From assembly GCA_964557375.1 (NCBI GenBank), contig CAZKZZ010000095.1, positions 1-14,431 on the forward strand: 14,431 nucleotides of DNA, read 5' to 3'. Of the stretch, positions 6,401 to 14,165 are shown piece after piece. Positions within the stretch are counted from its first letter, which is position 1, and each line of letters opens with the position of its first letter. The stretch is from CAZKZZ01 sp964557375. GTDB taxonomy: Bacteria; Spirochaetota; Spirochaetia; SPDA01; CAZJBZ01. The position numbers and the translations under genes are program-made. A model generated the notes under the pieces. It did no database searches, was not told where the DNA came from, and was given only the letters and a program-made list of their open reading frames with translations.

Positions 6401-7486
6401 TTATCCCCTGTGCTTCATGCAAAAATCAGCCAGTACGTCGTAGCCCATCTGCATGCAGATATCGAGGATGTCCATCATGAGCCAGTTCTCGTGGAGAAGC
6501 CCCCGCTCATCGGCGCAGTACCAGTCGGCCACCCGCATTTGCAGTTTCTTTCCCGTTGCGGGGAGCCCCAACCATCCGGAACCGGTGTGGGTTGCGGTAA
6601 GCGTCCCCCAGTGAGAGGTACAGGCGATCGGCCCGTCGCTGATCCGAACGTAGTGGTCCCGGCCGTGACGGTCCGGAAACGACACCAGAAACGGTTTTTG
6701 ATGATACGCTCTAAACTGCTCCATCCCTCTCGTGGTCCCGATTCCTGCCGGGGCATAGTAGAGAAAGTGTTCGCTCCAGCACTGACTGTGCTGCATGCTG
6801 CCCAGGTCTTTCCCGTCGAAATCGTGCAGTGCTTTATGCATACTTAGCACCGTATCCAGGGTCTTCTGTTGAGGATCGTCTTCTCCGAGTCTCAAACCGT
6901 TGTGTTTCTTAGGCCCCGGCACCATACCAGGAGCTGCCGGCATCGGCCGGAACGGATACACGCCGGCCTGCCACATCAGGTCGGGGATGTCGAGGAGGAT
7001 GTGAGCACGGACGATCTTCTCGTCCCGGACCTTGTAAAACTCGCCGATACGAAGGGAGGCGACCCGGCCGGTCGGGGGGATGCCCAGCCAGCTCCGTTCG
7101 AAAGTCCCGCAGAGGTGGCCCAGGCAGGTAACCCAGTATTCGTTTTTGTAATCATCACCTGCAAAGATATCGAGCCGCCGTTCAATGTCCGGAAGGGCCT
7201 CGGCCAGGTCTCCCCAAAAATCACGGGCTGCCGCTTCACATCCTTGAAGTGTGTTAAAAGGGTGGAAGATCTTCCACTCGACATCCTTCGAACAGAATGT
7301 TTCCAGCACTGACTGAAACCGACGGGTCAGACTGTTGGAAGGGCCGTCCGACCGAGCCCTATCATCCGGACTTTCGGCAGGGCCGCCGGCCGGGGCATCG
7401 CCTCGGTCCTCACCCGTAACAGCGTCCATCGCTTCGATGAATTTCCAGACATGGTCTTTGTTTTTTCTTCGAGTTTGATTTTCCAT
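6401..7486 (-). CDS. Double SnoaL-like domain protein C
   Basis: The product has 361 aa with no signal peptide. It consists of two SnoaL/NTF2-like alpha+beta-cone domains: residues 10-175 with SWLGIPPTGR (132-141) and LLDIPDLMWQAG (164-175), and residues 205-355 with GWLGLPATGKK (304-314) and MMDILDICMQMG (337-348). The (P/A)TG(R/K) loop and the closing Asp...Gln-x-Gly segment are typical of SnoaL-like cyclases and related isomerase or hydrolase folds. Compared with the two neighbouring paralogs it has an extra charged, Gly/Pro-rich stretch at about 24-55. The start at 7486 has only a weak ribosome binding site. It lies 36 bp after paralog B and 94 bp before mttB. The chemistry is not assignable; the fold often acts on small cytosolic ligands. 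Confidence 0.85.
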   Translation of the reverse strand: MENQTRRKNKDHVWKFIEAMDAVTGEDRGDAPAGGPAESPDDRARSDGPSNSLTRRFQSVLETFCSKDVEWKIFHPFNTLQGCEAAARDFWGDLAEALPDIERRLDIFAGDDYKNEYWVTCLGHLCGTFERSWLGIPPTGRVASLRIGEFYKVRDEKIVRAHILLDIPDLMWQAGVYPFRPMPAAPGMVPGPKKHNGLRLGEDDPQQKTLDTVLSMHKALHDFDGKDLGSMQHSQCWSEHFLYYAPAGIGTTRGMEQFRAYHQKPFLVSFPDRHGRDHYVRISDGPIACTSHWGTLTATHTGSGWLGLPATGKKLQMRVADWYCADERGLLHENWLMMDILDICMQMGYDVLADFCMKHRG

Positions 7487-7522
7487 ACGATATATGCTTC
7501 TACCTGTAGTCTATATTTTAGT

Positions 7523-8551
7523 TTAGATCTTCGGCCGCCTGGCCTGACGTTCAACGGTATACTCCCGCATTCGGTTGAACACATCCACCCCGATCTGATG
7601 ATATACGTGGAGCAGGTCCACTAATACCCAGTTCTCCCGGAGCAACCCGTTTTCGCACCGCCAGAAATCGAGACTGCGCATAGTAATCTTTTGATTTCCG
7701 GGTGCAATACCCATCCATCCGTCATCACTGATTGTACAGCGCATCCCCGGCCAAGCGGTCTCACCCACGTACGGGCCGTCGGCAAAAAAGTAGTGGTTTA
7801 CATCCGGGTTCATACCCCGGTCCGGCATCGCCTTGAGAAAGGGGATCTGGTGCCAGTTACGGAAACCGCTGATGCGCCGGTTCGTACCAATACCTGCCGG
7901 GCCGTACCAGGTCATCTTCGGATGCCAGTAGGCGGGAAGATTCATCGCCTCCGGTCCCCCCTCCGCGTGCTTCTGCAGGCCGCCCAGCATATCGATGACG
8001 AGCTTAAGCGATGCTTCTGATTCCGCTTCATTACGGGGGGGTAAGCTTAGCCCGTCCTGGGGCGCGGGGGCCGGTGCCATCCATTCTACACCGAGACTGG
8101 GTGCCATCGGCCAGGCCTTAGCCTGCATCATCACCTGGGGAATGTCCCAAAGCCCCTGCATCTCTGTGATCCGTCCTTCTTCAACGCGGAAGAACTCGTG
8201 GAACCGCATAGCCACGGGATGGAATGTCGGCGGAATATCGAGCCACGGTTTTTCGAACACTCCGACATAATGACCGCAGCAGCCGACCCAATTTCCCACT
8301 TCGGCAGGGCCTGCCATGACAATCATGTCCCTCCGCTCCAGGTCGGGAAACGCCTCGATAAGAGGACGGTATACGTCGTTATAGAGCTCTTTCGGCCCGC
8401 CCACATCTTCGAAAGGCCAGGCGAGAAACACCGGTGCATCCGGGGCAAAAACGTTCTCTATCTGTCCGGGCAGTGCCCCTGCATCGAGATCGTAGAGTGC
8501 GGCCCGAAGCTTTCCCACGACCTGTTTGTTCTGCTGATGAATATCACTCAT
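7523..8551 (-). CDS. Double SnoaL-like domain protein B, diverged loop motif
   Basis: The product has 342 aa and two SnoaL-like domains (about 10-150 and 185-325). It aligns over its length with proteins A and C: LYNDVYRPLIEAFPD, LWDIPQVMMQA (134-144), YGPAGIGTNRRISGFRNWHQ (216-235) and LVDLLHVYHQIG (310-321). In the loop where A and C carry PTG(R/K) it has PTFH (108-111) in the first domain and PGNQ (284-287) in the second, so both copies of the motif are altered. Its ATG overlaps the stop of gene A (ATGA), so translation is coupled. It may bind a different ligand or act as a structural partner; that is inference. Confidence 0.85.
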   Translation of the reverse strand: MSDIHQQNKQVVGKLRAALYDLDAGALPGQIENVFAPDAPVFLAWPFEDVGGPKELYNDVYRPLIEAFPDLERRDMIVMAGPAEVGNWVGCCGHYVGVFEKPWLDIPPTFHPVAMRFHEFFRVEEGRITEMQGLWDIPQVMMQAKAWPMAPSLGVEWMAPAPAPQDGLSLPPRNEAESEASLKLVIDMLGGLQKHAEGGPEAMNLPAYWHPKMTWYGPAGIGTNRRISGFRNWHQIPFLKAMPDRGMNPDVNHYFFADGPYVGETAWPGMRCTISDDGWMGIAPGNQKITMRSLDFWRCENGLLRENWVLVDLLHVYHQIGVDVFNRMREYTVERQARRPKI

Positions 8552-9546
8552 ATACTCTTTCCTTTAATCTGTTTATCTAATGTTTCGAATAGATCCACAC
8601 CGATCTGTTTGAAGAAGTCGATCAAATCGATGAAAACCCAATTTTCACCAAGGAGTTTTCCTTCCCGGCGCCACCAGTCCATCACCCGCATGCCGAACTC
8701 CCTGCCGGTCGGGGTCGCCCCCATCCCCATATACGGACCTTTATGGGTCCCCCGAAGGCTCGGCCAGCCGGTAGACGCGGCGTACAGTCCGTCCGCGTGC
8801 CGGCAGATGTGGTTCCCGCCTTTGCGGTCGGGGAACGCCTCTAAGAAAGGACGCTGGTGCTGTTCCTGAAAACCTTTCAGTCCATAGGTAGTCCCGATAC
8901 CGTGGGGTCCGTACCAGAGCATGTCCCGATGCCAGAACCGTTCCTGCCCCATGCAGTCCAGGTTTCCGGACCCGTCATAGTCGGAAAGTCCTTTAAGCAT
9001 CGCCTCGACTAAGGTGAGAGTTTTAGCGGAAACCGCCGGGTCCTGTTCTTCGAGCAGGATGCCGTCACCGGCCTCGGGCCCCGGGGCGAATCCCGGCTCT
9101 CCCAAACAGGGAGAGAGCACGTCCCATCCTGCCTGACGCATGACATCAGGAATGTCCAGGATGATGTAAGTTTCGCTTATCTTACCCGACTCGATCTTAC
9201 AGAACTCCCCGAACCGTACAGCAGTCTCCCGCCCGGTAGCCGGGATCCCCAGCCAGTCGTCTGCAAACGTTCCCTGAAAATAGCCGGTCCCGCTTACCCA
9301 CCGGTCTCCTTTGAAATCACCGCCCATCAGGATGTACGGTTCCCTCACTGCGCCGGGAAATGCAAGGAGAAACGGTCCCCAGAAGCCCTCATAGAGGGCC
9401 CCAAGTCCTTTCAGATCATTGATCGGATGGGGCCCCTGCCAGAAGGTGTCCTCATGGAGATACTTTTTGAGTTCTGAAGGGATCTCATCCTTTCGTTTTC
9501 CATTACAACTATTCCAGTACTCCCACACAAGCTGCTTATCATTCAT
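8548..9546 (-). CDS. Double SnoaL-like domain protein A
   Basis: The product has 332 aa and no signal peptide. The first SnoaL-like domain spans about 10-140, with DDWLGIPATGRE (97-107) and LDIPDVMRQAG (130-140); the second about 175-325, with ATPTGREFGMR (277-287) and FIDLIDFFKQIG (305-316). Both domains keep the PTGR-type loop. The ATG at 9546 is chosen because it gives the same N-terminus as protein B and lies 7 bp after the permease stop. A longer frame starting at 9708 overlaps the permease gene and adds only an Arg/Ser-rich, non-conserved tail. Tight packing with the permease gene implies that it works on the imported compound. Its reaction is unknown. Confidence 0.87.
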   Translation of the reverse strand: MNDKQLVWEYWNSCNGKRKDEIPSELKKYLHEDTFWQGPHPINDLKGLGALYEGFWGPFLLAFPGAVREPYILMGGDFKGDRWVSGTGYFQGTFADDWLGIPATGRETAVRFGEFCKIESGKISETYIILDIPDVMRQAGWDVLSPCLGEPGFAPGPEAGDGILLEEQDPAVSAKTLTLVEAMLKGLSDYDGSGNLDCMGQERFWHRDMLWYGPHGIGTTYGLKGFQEQHQRPFLEAFPDRKGGNHICRHADGLYAASTGWPSLRGTHKGPYMGMGATPTGREFGMRVMDWWRREGKLLGENWVFIDLIDFFKQIGVDLFETLDKQIKGKSI

Positions 9547-9553
9547 ATCTGTA

Positions 9554-10558
9554 TTACCCTTTGACCGCTCCTGCCGCAAGTCCTTTGACCAGGTGCTTCT
9601 GGAAGAAGATGATGATGATGACAATCGGAATTGTGGCCGATACCGCCGCCGCTGCCGCCAGCGTAATGTGCCCCGGGGCCTCTCCGCCTGTAAACTGCGC
9701 AATTGCAACAGGGAGTGTCCACTTGGACTGGGTCAGTACCCGCGCCAAGAGAAACTCGTGGTAGGCCAGGAGCAGAGAGAACAGTCCGGTCGAGATAATA
9801 CCCGGCCACGCGGTGGGGATGACGACCCGCAGAAATGCTGCAAACGGCCCCAGACCGTCTATCCGGGCCGACTCTTCGATTGCTTTTGGAATTTCTGCAA
9901 AGAACGCGCGCATCATCCAGATGGTGAAGGGCTGGTTTGCAGCCACCAGTACCAGGATCAGCATGATGTATGTATCGTGCATTCCCGTCATCTGTCCCAA
10001 CGAGTAATACGGCAGAGCAAACGCCATTCTCGGAAGCGCCCTGAATCCCAAGGCAGCGATGAGGATAACTACCCCGCCGATGCCTGTATACCGCGCCAAC
10101 GCATATCCAGAAATGCTCCCGATGGTCATAGAAATGACCACTACTCCGACGGTAACGATGACCGAATTGAGAAAGTAGTTGTAGAACTCGGCCGTATCTA
10201 TGACGCGTGGGATGAACCAGAATATGAACACGATGAGAAACAGAATCCCCAAATAGATTAACCCTTGAGGAACTTTCAGCCGGTCCGACAATACGATGAG
10301 CAGAATGAGGGCCGCGATGAGGGCAATGAGAATAAACCCGAGAAACCCGAAATTCTCCGGAGTGGATGTTATCCAGAGTTCCTCATAATTCCGGAAGGTT
10401 GGACTGAATATTACCAGCGGTTTCTTCGCAAATGCCTGCCTAACATTTTTGAGTGATTGAAGCGCAGTCCAGAAAAAAGGCAATACACTGTAAATGATAA
10501 AAACCAACAAAATGACATAGATCAGAACTCTTACTGCCGGATTTTTAAACGGTCGCAT
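9554..10558 (-). CDS. CUT1-type ABC permease, MalG-like, with an extra transmembrane hairpin
   Basis: The product has 334 aa. It is an inner-membrane subunit of a carbohydrate-type importer: TM1 at about 10-30, and the ATPase-contacting EAA loop at 219-248 (EIPKAIEESARIDGLG...RVVIP). MalG-like proteins are usually near 275-300 aa. The excess is an insertion at about 67-122 containing two strongly hydrophobic segments (FGFLGFILIALIAALILLIV and LIYLGILFLIVFIFWFIP) between the first periplasmic region and the core that begins FLNSVIVTV. AAGGAG (10565-10570) lies 6 nt before the start, within the end of the partner permease gene, 3 bp away. It pairs with the MalF-like protein next door. No ATPase gene is in the cluster. 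Confidence 0.93.
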   Translation of the reverse strand: MRPFKNPAVRVLIYVILLVFIIYSVLPFFWTALQSLKNVRQAFAKKPLVIFSPTFRNYEELWITSTPENFGFLGFILIALIAALILLIVLSDRLKVPQGLIYLGILFLIVFIFWFIPRVIDTAEFYNYFLNSVIVTVGVVVISMTIGSISGYALARYTGIGGVVILIAALGFRALPRMAFALPYYSLGQMTGMHDTYIMLILVLVAANQPFTIWMMRAFFAEIPKAIEESARIDGLGPFAAFLRVVIPTAWPGIISTGLFSLLLAYHEFLLARVLTQSKWTLPVAIAQFTGGEAPGHITLAAAAAVSATIPIVIIIIFFQKHLVKGLAAGAVKG

Positions 10559-10561
10559 AAT

Positions 10562-11425
10562 CTACTCCTTCCCCATCTGGGCTCGGTAGGTTTGACGCAG
10601 GAACGGAATGAGTACCACCAGGACGCCGAGCACCGTTAACACGGCGGTGGTATTGGCCCTCCCTAGACGCTGGACCTGCATACCAATTCGGAAGTTGTAC
10701 ATCATGAGGTTCTCTGCATGGTAAATCGGGTTCTGCTCCGTAATGACATAGACACTGTCGAACATCCGGTACATGTCCATGATGAGAATCATGGAAGTCA
10801 TTATCAGCAGCGGCCTCAGATGAGGGACGACCACATTCCAGAGCTGCTGGATACGGCTTGCTCCGTCGACCTCCGCAGCTTCCAGCTGCTCCTGAGGCAG
10901 GGTCTGCAGTCCGGCAAAAAACACCACCAGAGGATAGGGGGTCGCATGCCAGATGAGATGCAGAATGACCAGCGCTTTGACAGAGGTCGGGTTAAAGAGA
11001 AACGGTCTTCCGAATATGATCTTGTACAGATATTCGATCAAACCTCCCACCTCAAACAGCTGCTTGAACATAAGCGTTCCTACAACAGGTACAACGATGA
11101 AAGGAAGCAGCATCAGGGCAAGGAACACACCCCGGACTCCCATCGAAACCTGATCGAGAAGAAGCGCCATAACAAAACCGAGGAATATTTGGGAAGGAAC
11201 GGTGAAGACGATGATGAGGATGGAAAACCGGAACGCCTCCCAGAACTTTGGGTCGGTAAGAATATAGCCGTAGTTCTTGAATCCTACGAAATCGGGCGCG
11301 TTTATATTGATGAATGTGACGAAGTGTAAACTCAAGATAGCTGCCATTGCCAGGGGAAAAACCATGAGCACAATCATCACCAAATTACTCGGGGCCGAAA
11401 ATTGATAGAATGTTTTACGTTTCAT
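10562..11425 (-). CDS. CUT1-type ABC permease, MalF/UgpA-like
   Basis: The product has 287 aa, normal for the short MalF-like subunits. Six hydrophobic segments are visible, with the EAA loop LPQEQLEAAEVDGASRIQQL followed by VVVPHLRP in the last third, where the ATPase docks. I chose the ATG at 11425 over the ATG at 11434: the AGGAG site (11436-11440) is one nucleotide from the earlier codon and 10 nt from the later. A stable hairpin (11442-11459) stands just upstream of the ribosome binding site. It lies 129 bp after the binding-protein gene and forms a heterodimer with the following permease. Confidence 0.92.
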   Translation of the reverse strand: MKRKTFYQFSAPSNLVMIVLMVFPLAMAAILSLHFVTFININAPDFVGFKNYGYILTDPKFWEAFRFSILIIVFTVPSQIFLGFVMALLLDQVSMGVRGVFLALMLLPFIVVPVVGTLMFKQLFEVGGLIEYLYKIIFGRPFLFNPTSVKALVILHLIWHATPYPLVVFFAGLQTLPQEQLEAAEVDGASRIQQLWNVVVPHLRPLLIMTSMILIMDMYRMFDSVYVITEQNPIYHAENLMMYNFRIGMQVQRLGRANTTAVLTVLGVLVVLIPFLRQTYRAQMGKE

Positions 11426-11441
11426 TAGTATCATTCTCCTA

Positions 11442-11459
11442 CCGTCCCGTTACGGACGG
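11442..11459 (-). promoter_or_regulatory. Hairpin next to the permease ribosome binding site
   Basis: CCGTCC (11442-11447) and GGACGG (11454-11459) are perfect complements around a 6-nt loop. In the mRNA this GC-rich stem ends two bases before the AGGAG of the MalF-like gene, so it could limit or protect translation initiation. Confidence 0.55.
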
Positions 11460-11472
11460 AACATGCAAAAAG

Positions 11473-11536
11473 GCATCTGCACCCGGCAGGTTGCTCGTCG
11501 GTGTCTGCACCGCCGGCTAAAACCGGATACAGATGC
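11473..11536 (-). promoter_or_regulatory. Structured spacer between binding-protein and permease genes
   Basis: GCATCTG (11473-11479) pairs with CAGATGC (11530-11536), enclosing further complementary GC-rich pieces (CCGGC and GCCGG type). It begins 18 bp after the binding-protein stop. Hairpins at this place are common in ABC operons, where they protect the upstream message and reduce permease expression. It has no T-run, so it is not a clear terminator. Confidence 0.5.
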
Positions 11537-11554
11537 TGCCTCGAGGTAAACGAA

Positions 11555-12880
11555 TTATTTGATAAATCCGTTCGCTTTTGCTTCCTCGGTGTAGTTCTTT
11601 TCTGCTCTTGCTAATGCGTCTCTCGCTGTAAGCTCACCGGTACCTACAAGCGGAAGAAAATCGCCGAGGGCTGTTCGTACAAGAGAGAGTGAGGGTACAT
11701 TCGGATAGCTTCCGATTCCTTCAGCAAGGCCTTCCATTGCTGCCGGCATGTAGGGGCCTACTCCTTCTGCCTGTGCCGCTTTTGTCCTGGTCGGAATTCC
11801 GTGCTTTACCGCTCTCATTTGGCTTTCAAGGTCTACTGTTTCCATGATTGCTTTAAAGATCAGTTCAGGGTCTACATCGACCGCTTTCGGTATGCAGTAG
11901 AAATCATTCCAGGCGCTTGCCACGAGGGGTCCGCCCGCCTCTGCAGCCGGTGACGGGGCAAAAGCAAGTTCTTCAGGATACGCCGATACTTCAGGGTCTT
12001 TCATATTCACTGCACGGCTCGCCCAGGTGTTGGAGAAGGCAAGACGGCCGGTTTGAAGACCGATTTCGGTATCATCCACGCTGTAGGACCTGCCTACAGG
12101 GCCCATGGCCGTTTCACTGATTTCGACCATCAGCTCGAGTGCTTTTACGCCGGCAGAGCTGTTAAAAGCTGCTGTCAAATCATCATTGACATAGTCTCCT
12201 CCGAAGGCACGGAGCAGCTGAAAAAACTCGATCTCCCAGGCCCAGCCTGCATGGAGATTGATCACATAAGGTACTTCGATGCTCTCTTCGTCCTTGAGCT
12301 TTACTGCCGCGGCCAGCACCTCATCGTAGGTTGTCGGTACGTCGATATTGTGCTTTTCGAAGAGGTCTTTTCGGTAGATCATCTGGAATGAGTTGGATAC
12401 CGCGGGGATTCCTACGATCTGTCCGTTTACGGTGGCACCTTCCCAAGCTGTCTCGGGGATATCGTCGAGGTCATACTCATCACGGTATTTTTCGACAAGA
12501 TCATTTAAGGGCATGAGCCAGCCGGGATGACCCCATTCGGCGATCTGTGTATTTGCTGCATGGACGATCTCGTAGGGGGATTTTTTCCCGCCGGAAAGGG
12601 CGAGCCGCACCTGTTCCTGCGCGCTGCCCGAATCGAGAAGCTGGGTGTTCACTTCCAGGTTTTTGATTGCATTCAGTTTCTCGAACTCTTTCGCGTAGAA
12701 CTCGGTGATAGGGAATGCCCAGCCGATCACATCGATGGTGGTACTTTTCTCCGGAGCTTCGATATTGAACTCCGAAGTTGCAGCAGCTTCACTACCACCT
12801 TCAGCTTCCTGATCACCGCCTGCAAATACCAGCAGTCCGGCAATCATCATAAAAGCAAGAATAAAACTTAGCTTTTTCAT
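11555..12880 (-). CDS. Extracellular solute-binding protein of a CUT1-type (carbohydrate) ABC importer
   Basis: The product has 441 aa. A signal peptide (KK, then a hydrophobic core, ending VFA at residues 18-20) is followed by GGDQEAEGGSEAA, an acidic tether. No cysteine follows the core, so it appears to be cleaved by signal peptidase I and free in the periplasm rather than a lipoprotein. The mature part has the family-1 binding-protein layout: TTIDVIGWAFPITEFYAKEFEKL early, WEGATVNGQIVGIPAVSNSF and IYRKDLFEKHNIDVPTTYDE in the middle, then a C-terminal helical part. Trp-rich segments (AGWAWEIEFFQLL) may line the site, as in sugar binders. GGAGG (12889-12893) lies 8 nt before the ATG. First gene after the regulator; the ligand is unknown. 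Confidence 0.93.
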   Translation of the reverse strand: MKKLSFILAFMMIAGLLVFAGGDQEAEGGSEAAATSEFNIEAPEKSTTIDVIGWAFPITEFYAKEFEKLNAIKNLEVNTQLLDSGSAQEQVRLALSGGKKSPYEIVHAANTQIAEWGHPGWLMPLNDLVEKYRDEYDLDDIPETAWEGATVNGQIVGIPAVSNSFQMIYRKDLFEKHNIDVPTTYDEVLAAAVKLKDEESIEVPYVINLHAGWAWEIEFFQLLRAFGGDYVNDDLTAAFNSSAGVKALELMVEISETAMGPVGRSYSVDDTEIGLQTGRLAFSNTWASRAVNMKDPEVSAYPEELAFAPSPAAEAGGPLVASAWNDFYCIPKAVDVDPELIFKAIMETVDLESQMRAVKHGIPTRTKAAQAEGVGPYMPAAMEGLAEGIGSYPNVPSLSLVRTALGDFLPLVGTGELTARDALARAEKNYTEEAKANGFIK

Positions 12881-12904
12881 TAGGATTTCCTCCTTAAGGT
12901 TTCT

Positions 12905-12924
12905 GATTTCATATACATGAAATC
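12905..12924. promoter_or_regulatory. Palindrome in the leader of the binding-protein gene
   Basis: GATTTCAT (12905-12912) and ATGAAATC (12917-12924) are perfect complements with a 4-nt centre. It lies between the presumed operator and the ribosome binding site. It could be a second protein-binding site or a short RNA hairpin; the sequence does not decide. Confidence 0.55.
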
Positions 12925-12930
12925 GTTATT

Positions 12931-12949
12931 GTTACCCGAACGGGTTAAC
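12931..12949. promoter_or_regulatory. Candidate operator for the GntR-LacI-type regulator
   Basis: The core CCCGAACGGG (12935-12944) is a 4+4 inverted repeat flanked by near-symmetric GTTA and TTAAC. It lies about 51-69 bp upstream of the binding-protein ATG and 68 bp after the regulator's stop. A short palindrome at this place is what a dimeric LacI- or AraR-like repressor of the transporter operon would need. No convincing -35/-10 pair was found around it. Confidence 0.5.
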
Positions 12950-13016
12950 ATGCTGTTATGTCTACGTATTCAATTATCATAGTAAAAAGGTATCTCCCCT
13001 GCATATTTTATTGACC

Positions 13017-14159
13017 TCATTTCTTCCTGGTCGATTCTCTTTCTATCAACGTACCTACCATTTCGGTTTTCACCGGATGATATTCGGGTATTTGAATGCG
13101 GTTCATCAGGGTTTCGACAGCGATTCGGCCGATTTCATCGAAATGATATTCAATGCTGCTCAGCTGGGGAGTTGAGCTTATACTGAGAATGGTGTTCTTT
13201 CCTCCGACAATACTGATGTCTTCGGGTACTCGGAACCCCTTTTCCTGACACGCCCTTAAAATTCCGATGGCAAATACGTCATTTACCCCCATAATCGCGT
13301 CGATATCGGAATATTCCGATAAAAGCCGTATCGTACCGGCATGAGCGGAATCCGGAGACCACCAATCCGTATGGTATTCGATTATTTTCGCGTTTCCTTC
13401 CGGGTCTTCCGAAGCGGCTTGCATGCAGCCGGCAATTCTTTCCAACTCCCGGTAATACTCTTTCGGTCCGTCGAGATAAACAATATTTTTGTGTCCGGTA
13501 TCAACGAGACGTTTTGTGGCTTTGTAGTAGGTTTTTTTACCGTCGACGCCGACTTCATCGATCTTTTCAACATCGAGATTGGATAAAAGTGATACGACCG
13601 GTATAGAGAGTGAGTTCAATTCCTCTAAGAGATCGGTATTGATCAAGCCGGTAACGAACAGTCCGTCCACTTTGTCTAATAGGCCGGAAAACCGCTCCTT
13701 GCCGGACTGTTCACCATAGACGATATAAGAGGTAATGAGATGATTGCCCCATTTTTGGACATGTGAATCGATGTGTTTTAGCAGATTTTCGAATATCGAC
13801 TCGACTGTTATTTGCGGCTGGGGCGCATCACCTAAATCGATAACGAACCCGAGAGTACCGGTTTTTATCGAACTCGACTGCTCAGGAGGAAGCTCGAGAA
13901 CATACCCCCCTCTGCTCGGCAGAATTTCGATATACCCTTCCTTTTTGAGGGTACCGAGAGAAAGTTTGGCAGTCTCCCTGCTCACCCTGAATATATCCGC
14001 CAATTCGCGTACCGAAGGCAATTTATCACCGGGAGCATACTCGCCTGATTTTATCTTTACTTTCATGATTTCCGCTATCTGTTCCTGCAGTGTGAGTTTT
14101 GACGTCCTGGTGAGAAGCCTATAATCGTCGGTTTTAAATAGTACGTCATTTGACGGCAT
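13017..14159 (-). CDS. GntR-HTH / LacI-sensor transcriptional regulator (AraR-like architecture)
   Basis: The product has 380 aa. Residues about 22-90 form a GntR winged helix-turn-helix (GDKLPSVRELADIFRVSRETAKLSLGTLKKEGYIEI, wing PSRGGYVL). The rest is a LacI/periplasmic-binding-like sensor: TGTLGFVIDL, KVDGLFVTGL, HKNIVYLDGP, DAIMGVNDVFAIGILRACQEKGFRVPEDISIVGG and a C-terminal ETLMNRIQ. This combination occurs in AraR-like sugar-responsive repressors and suggests that the inducer is a sugar or polyol-like ligand. I chose the ATG at 14159 because a promoter (-35 at 14189-14194, -10 at 14166-14171) would start transcription on it. A GTG at 14174 lies within that promoter's spacer. It is the first gene of the locus, 136 bp upstream of the binding-protein gene. 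Confidence 0.88.
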   Translation of the reverse strand: MPSNDVLFKTDDYRLLTRTSKLTLQEQIAEIMKVKIKSGEYAPGDKLPSVRELADIFRVSRETAKLSLGTLKKEGYIEILPSRGGYVLELPPEQSSSIKTGTLGFVIDLGDAPQPQITVESIFENLLKHIDSHVQKWGNHLITSYIVYGEQSGKERFSGLLDKVDGLFVTGLINTDLLEELNSLSIPVVSLLSNLDVEKIDEVGVDGKKTYYKATKRLVDTGHKNIVYLDGPKEYYRELERIAGCMQAASEDPEGNAKIIEYHTDWWSPDSAHAGTIRLLSEYSDIDAIMGVNDVFAIGILRACQEKGFRVPEDISIVGGKNTILSISSTPQLSSIEYHFDEIGRIAVETLMNRIQIPEYHPVKTEMVGTLIERESTRKK

Positions 14160-14165
14160 GATATT

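Noticed and set aside
9547..9708. Upstream start for SnoaL-like protein A at 9708
   Set aside because: It overlaps the permease gene by over 150 bp and gives an Arg/Ser-rich tail not found in the paralogs.
9419..11329. Long plus-strand frames opposite the permease genes (280 and 203 codons)
   Set aside because: They are mirror frames of membrane-protein genes, giving charge- and His/Gln/Asp-rich products without domains; the minus-strand permeases have EAA loops and ribosome binding sites.
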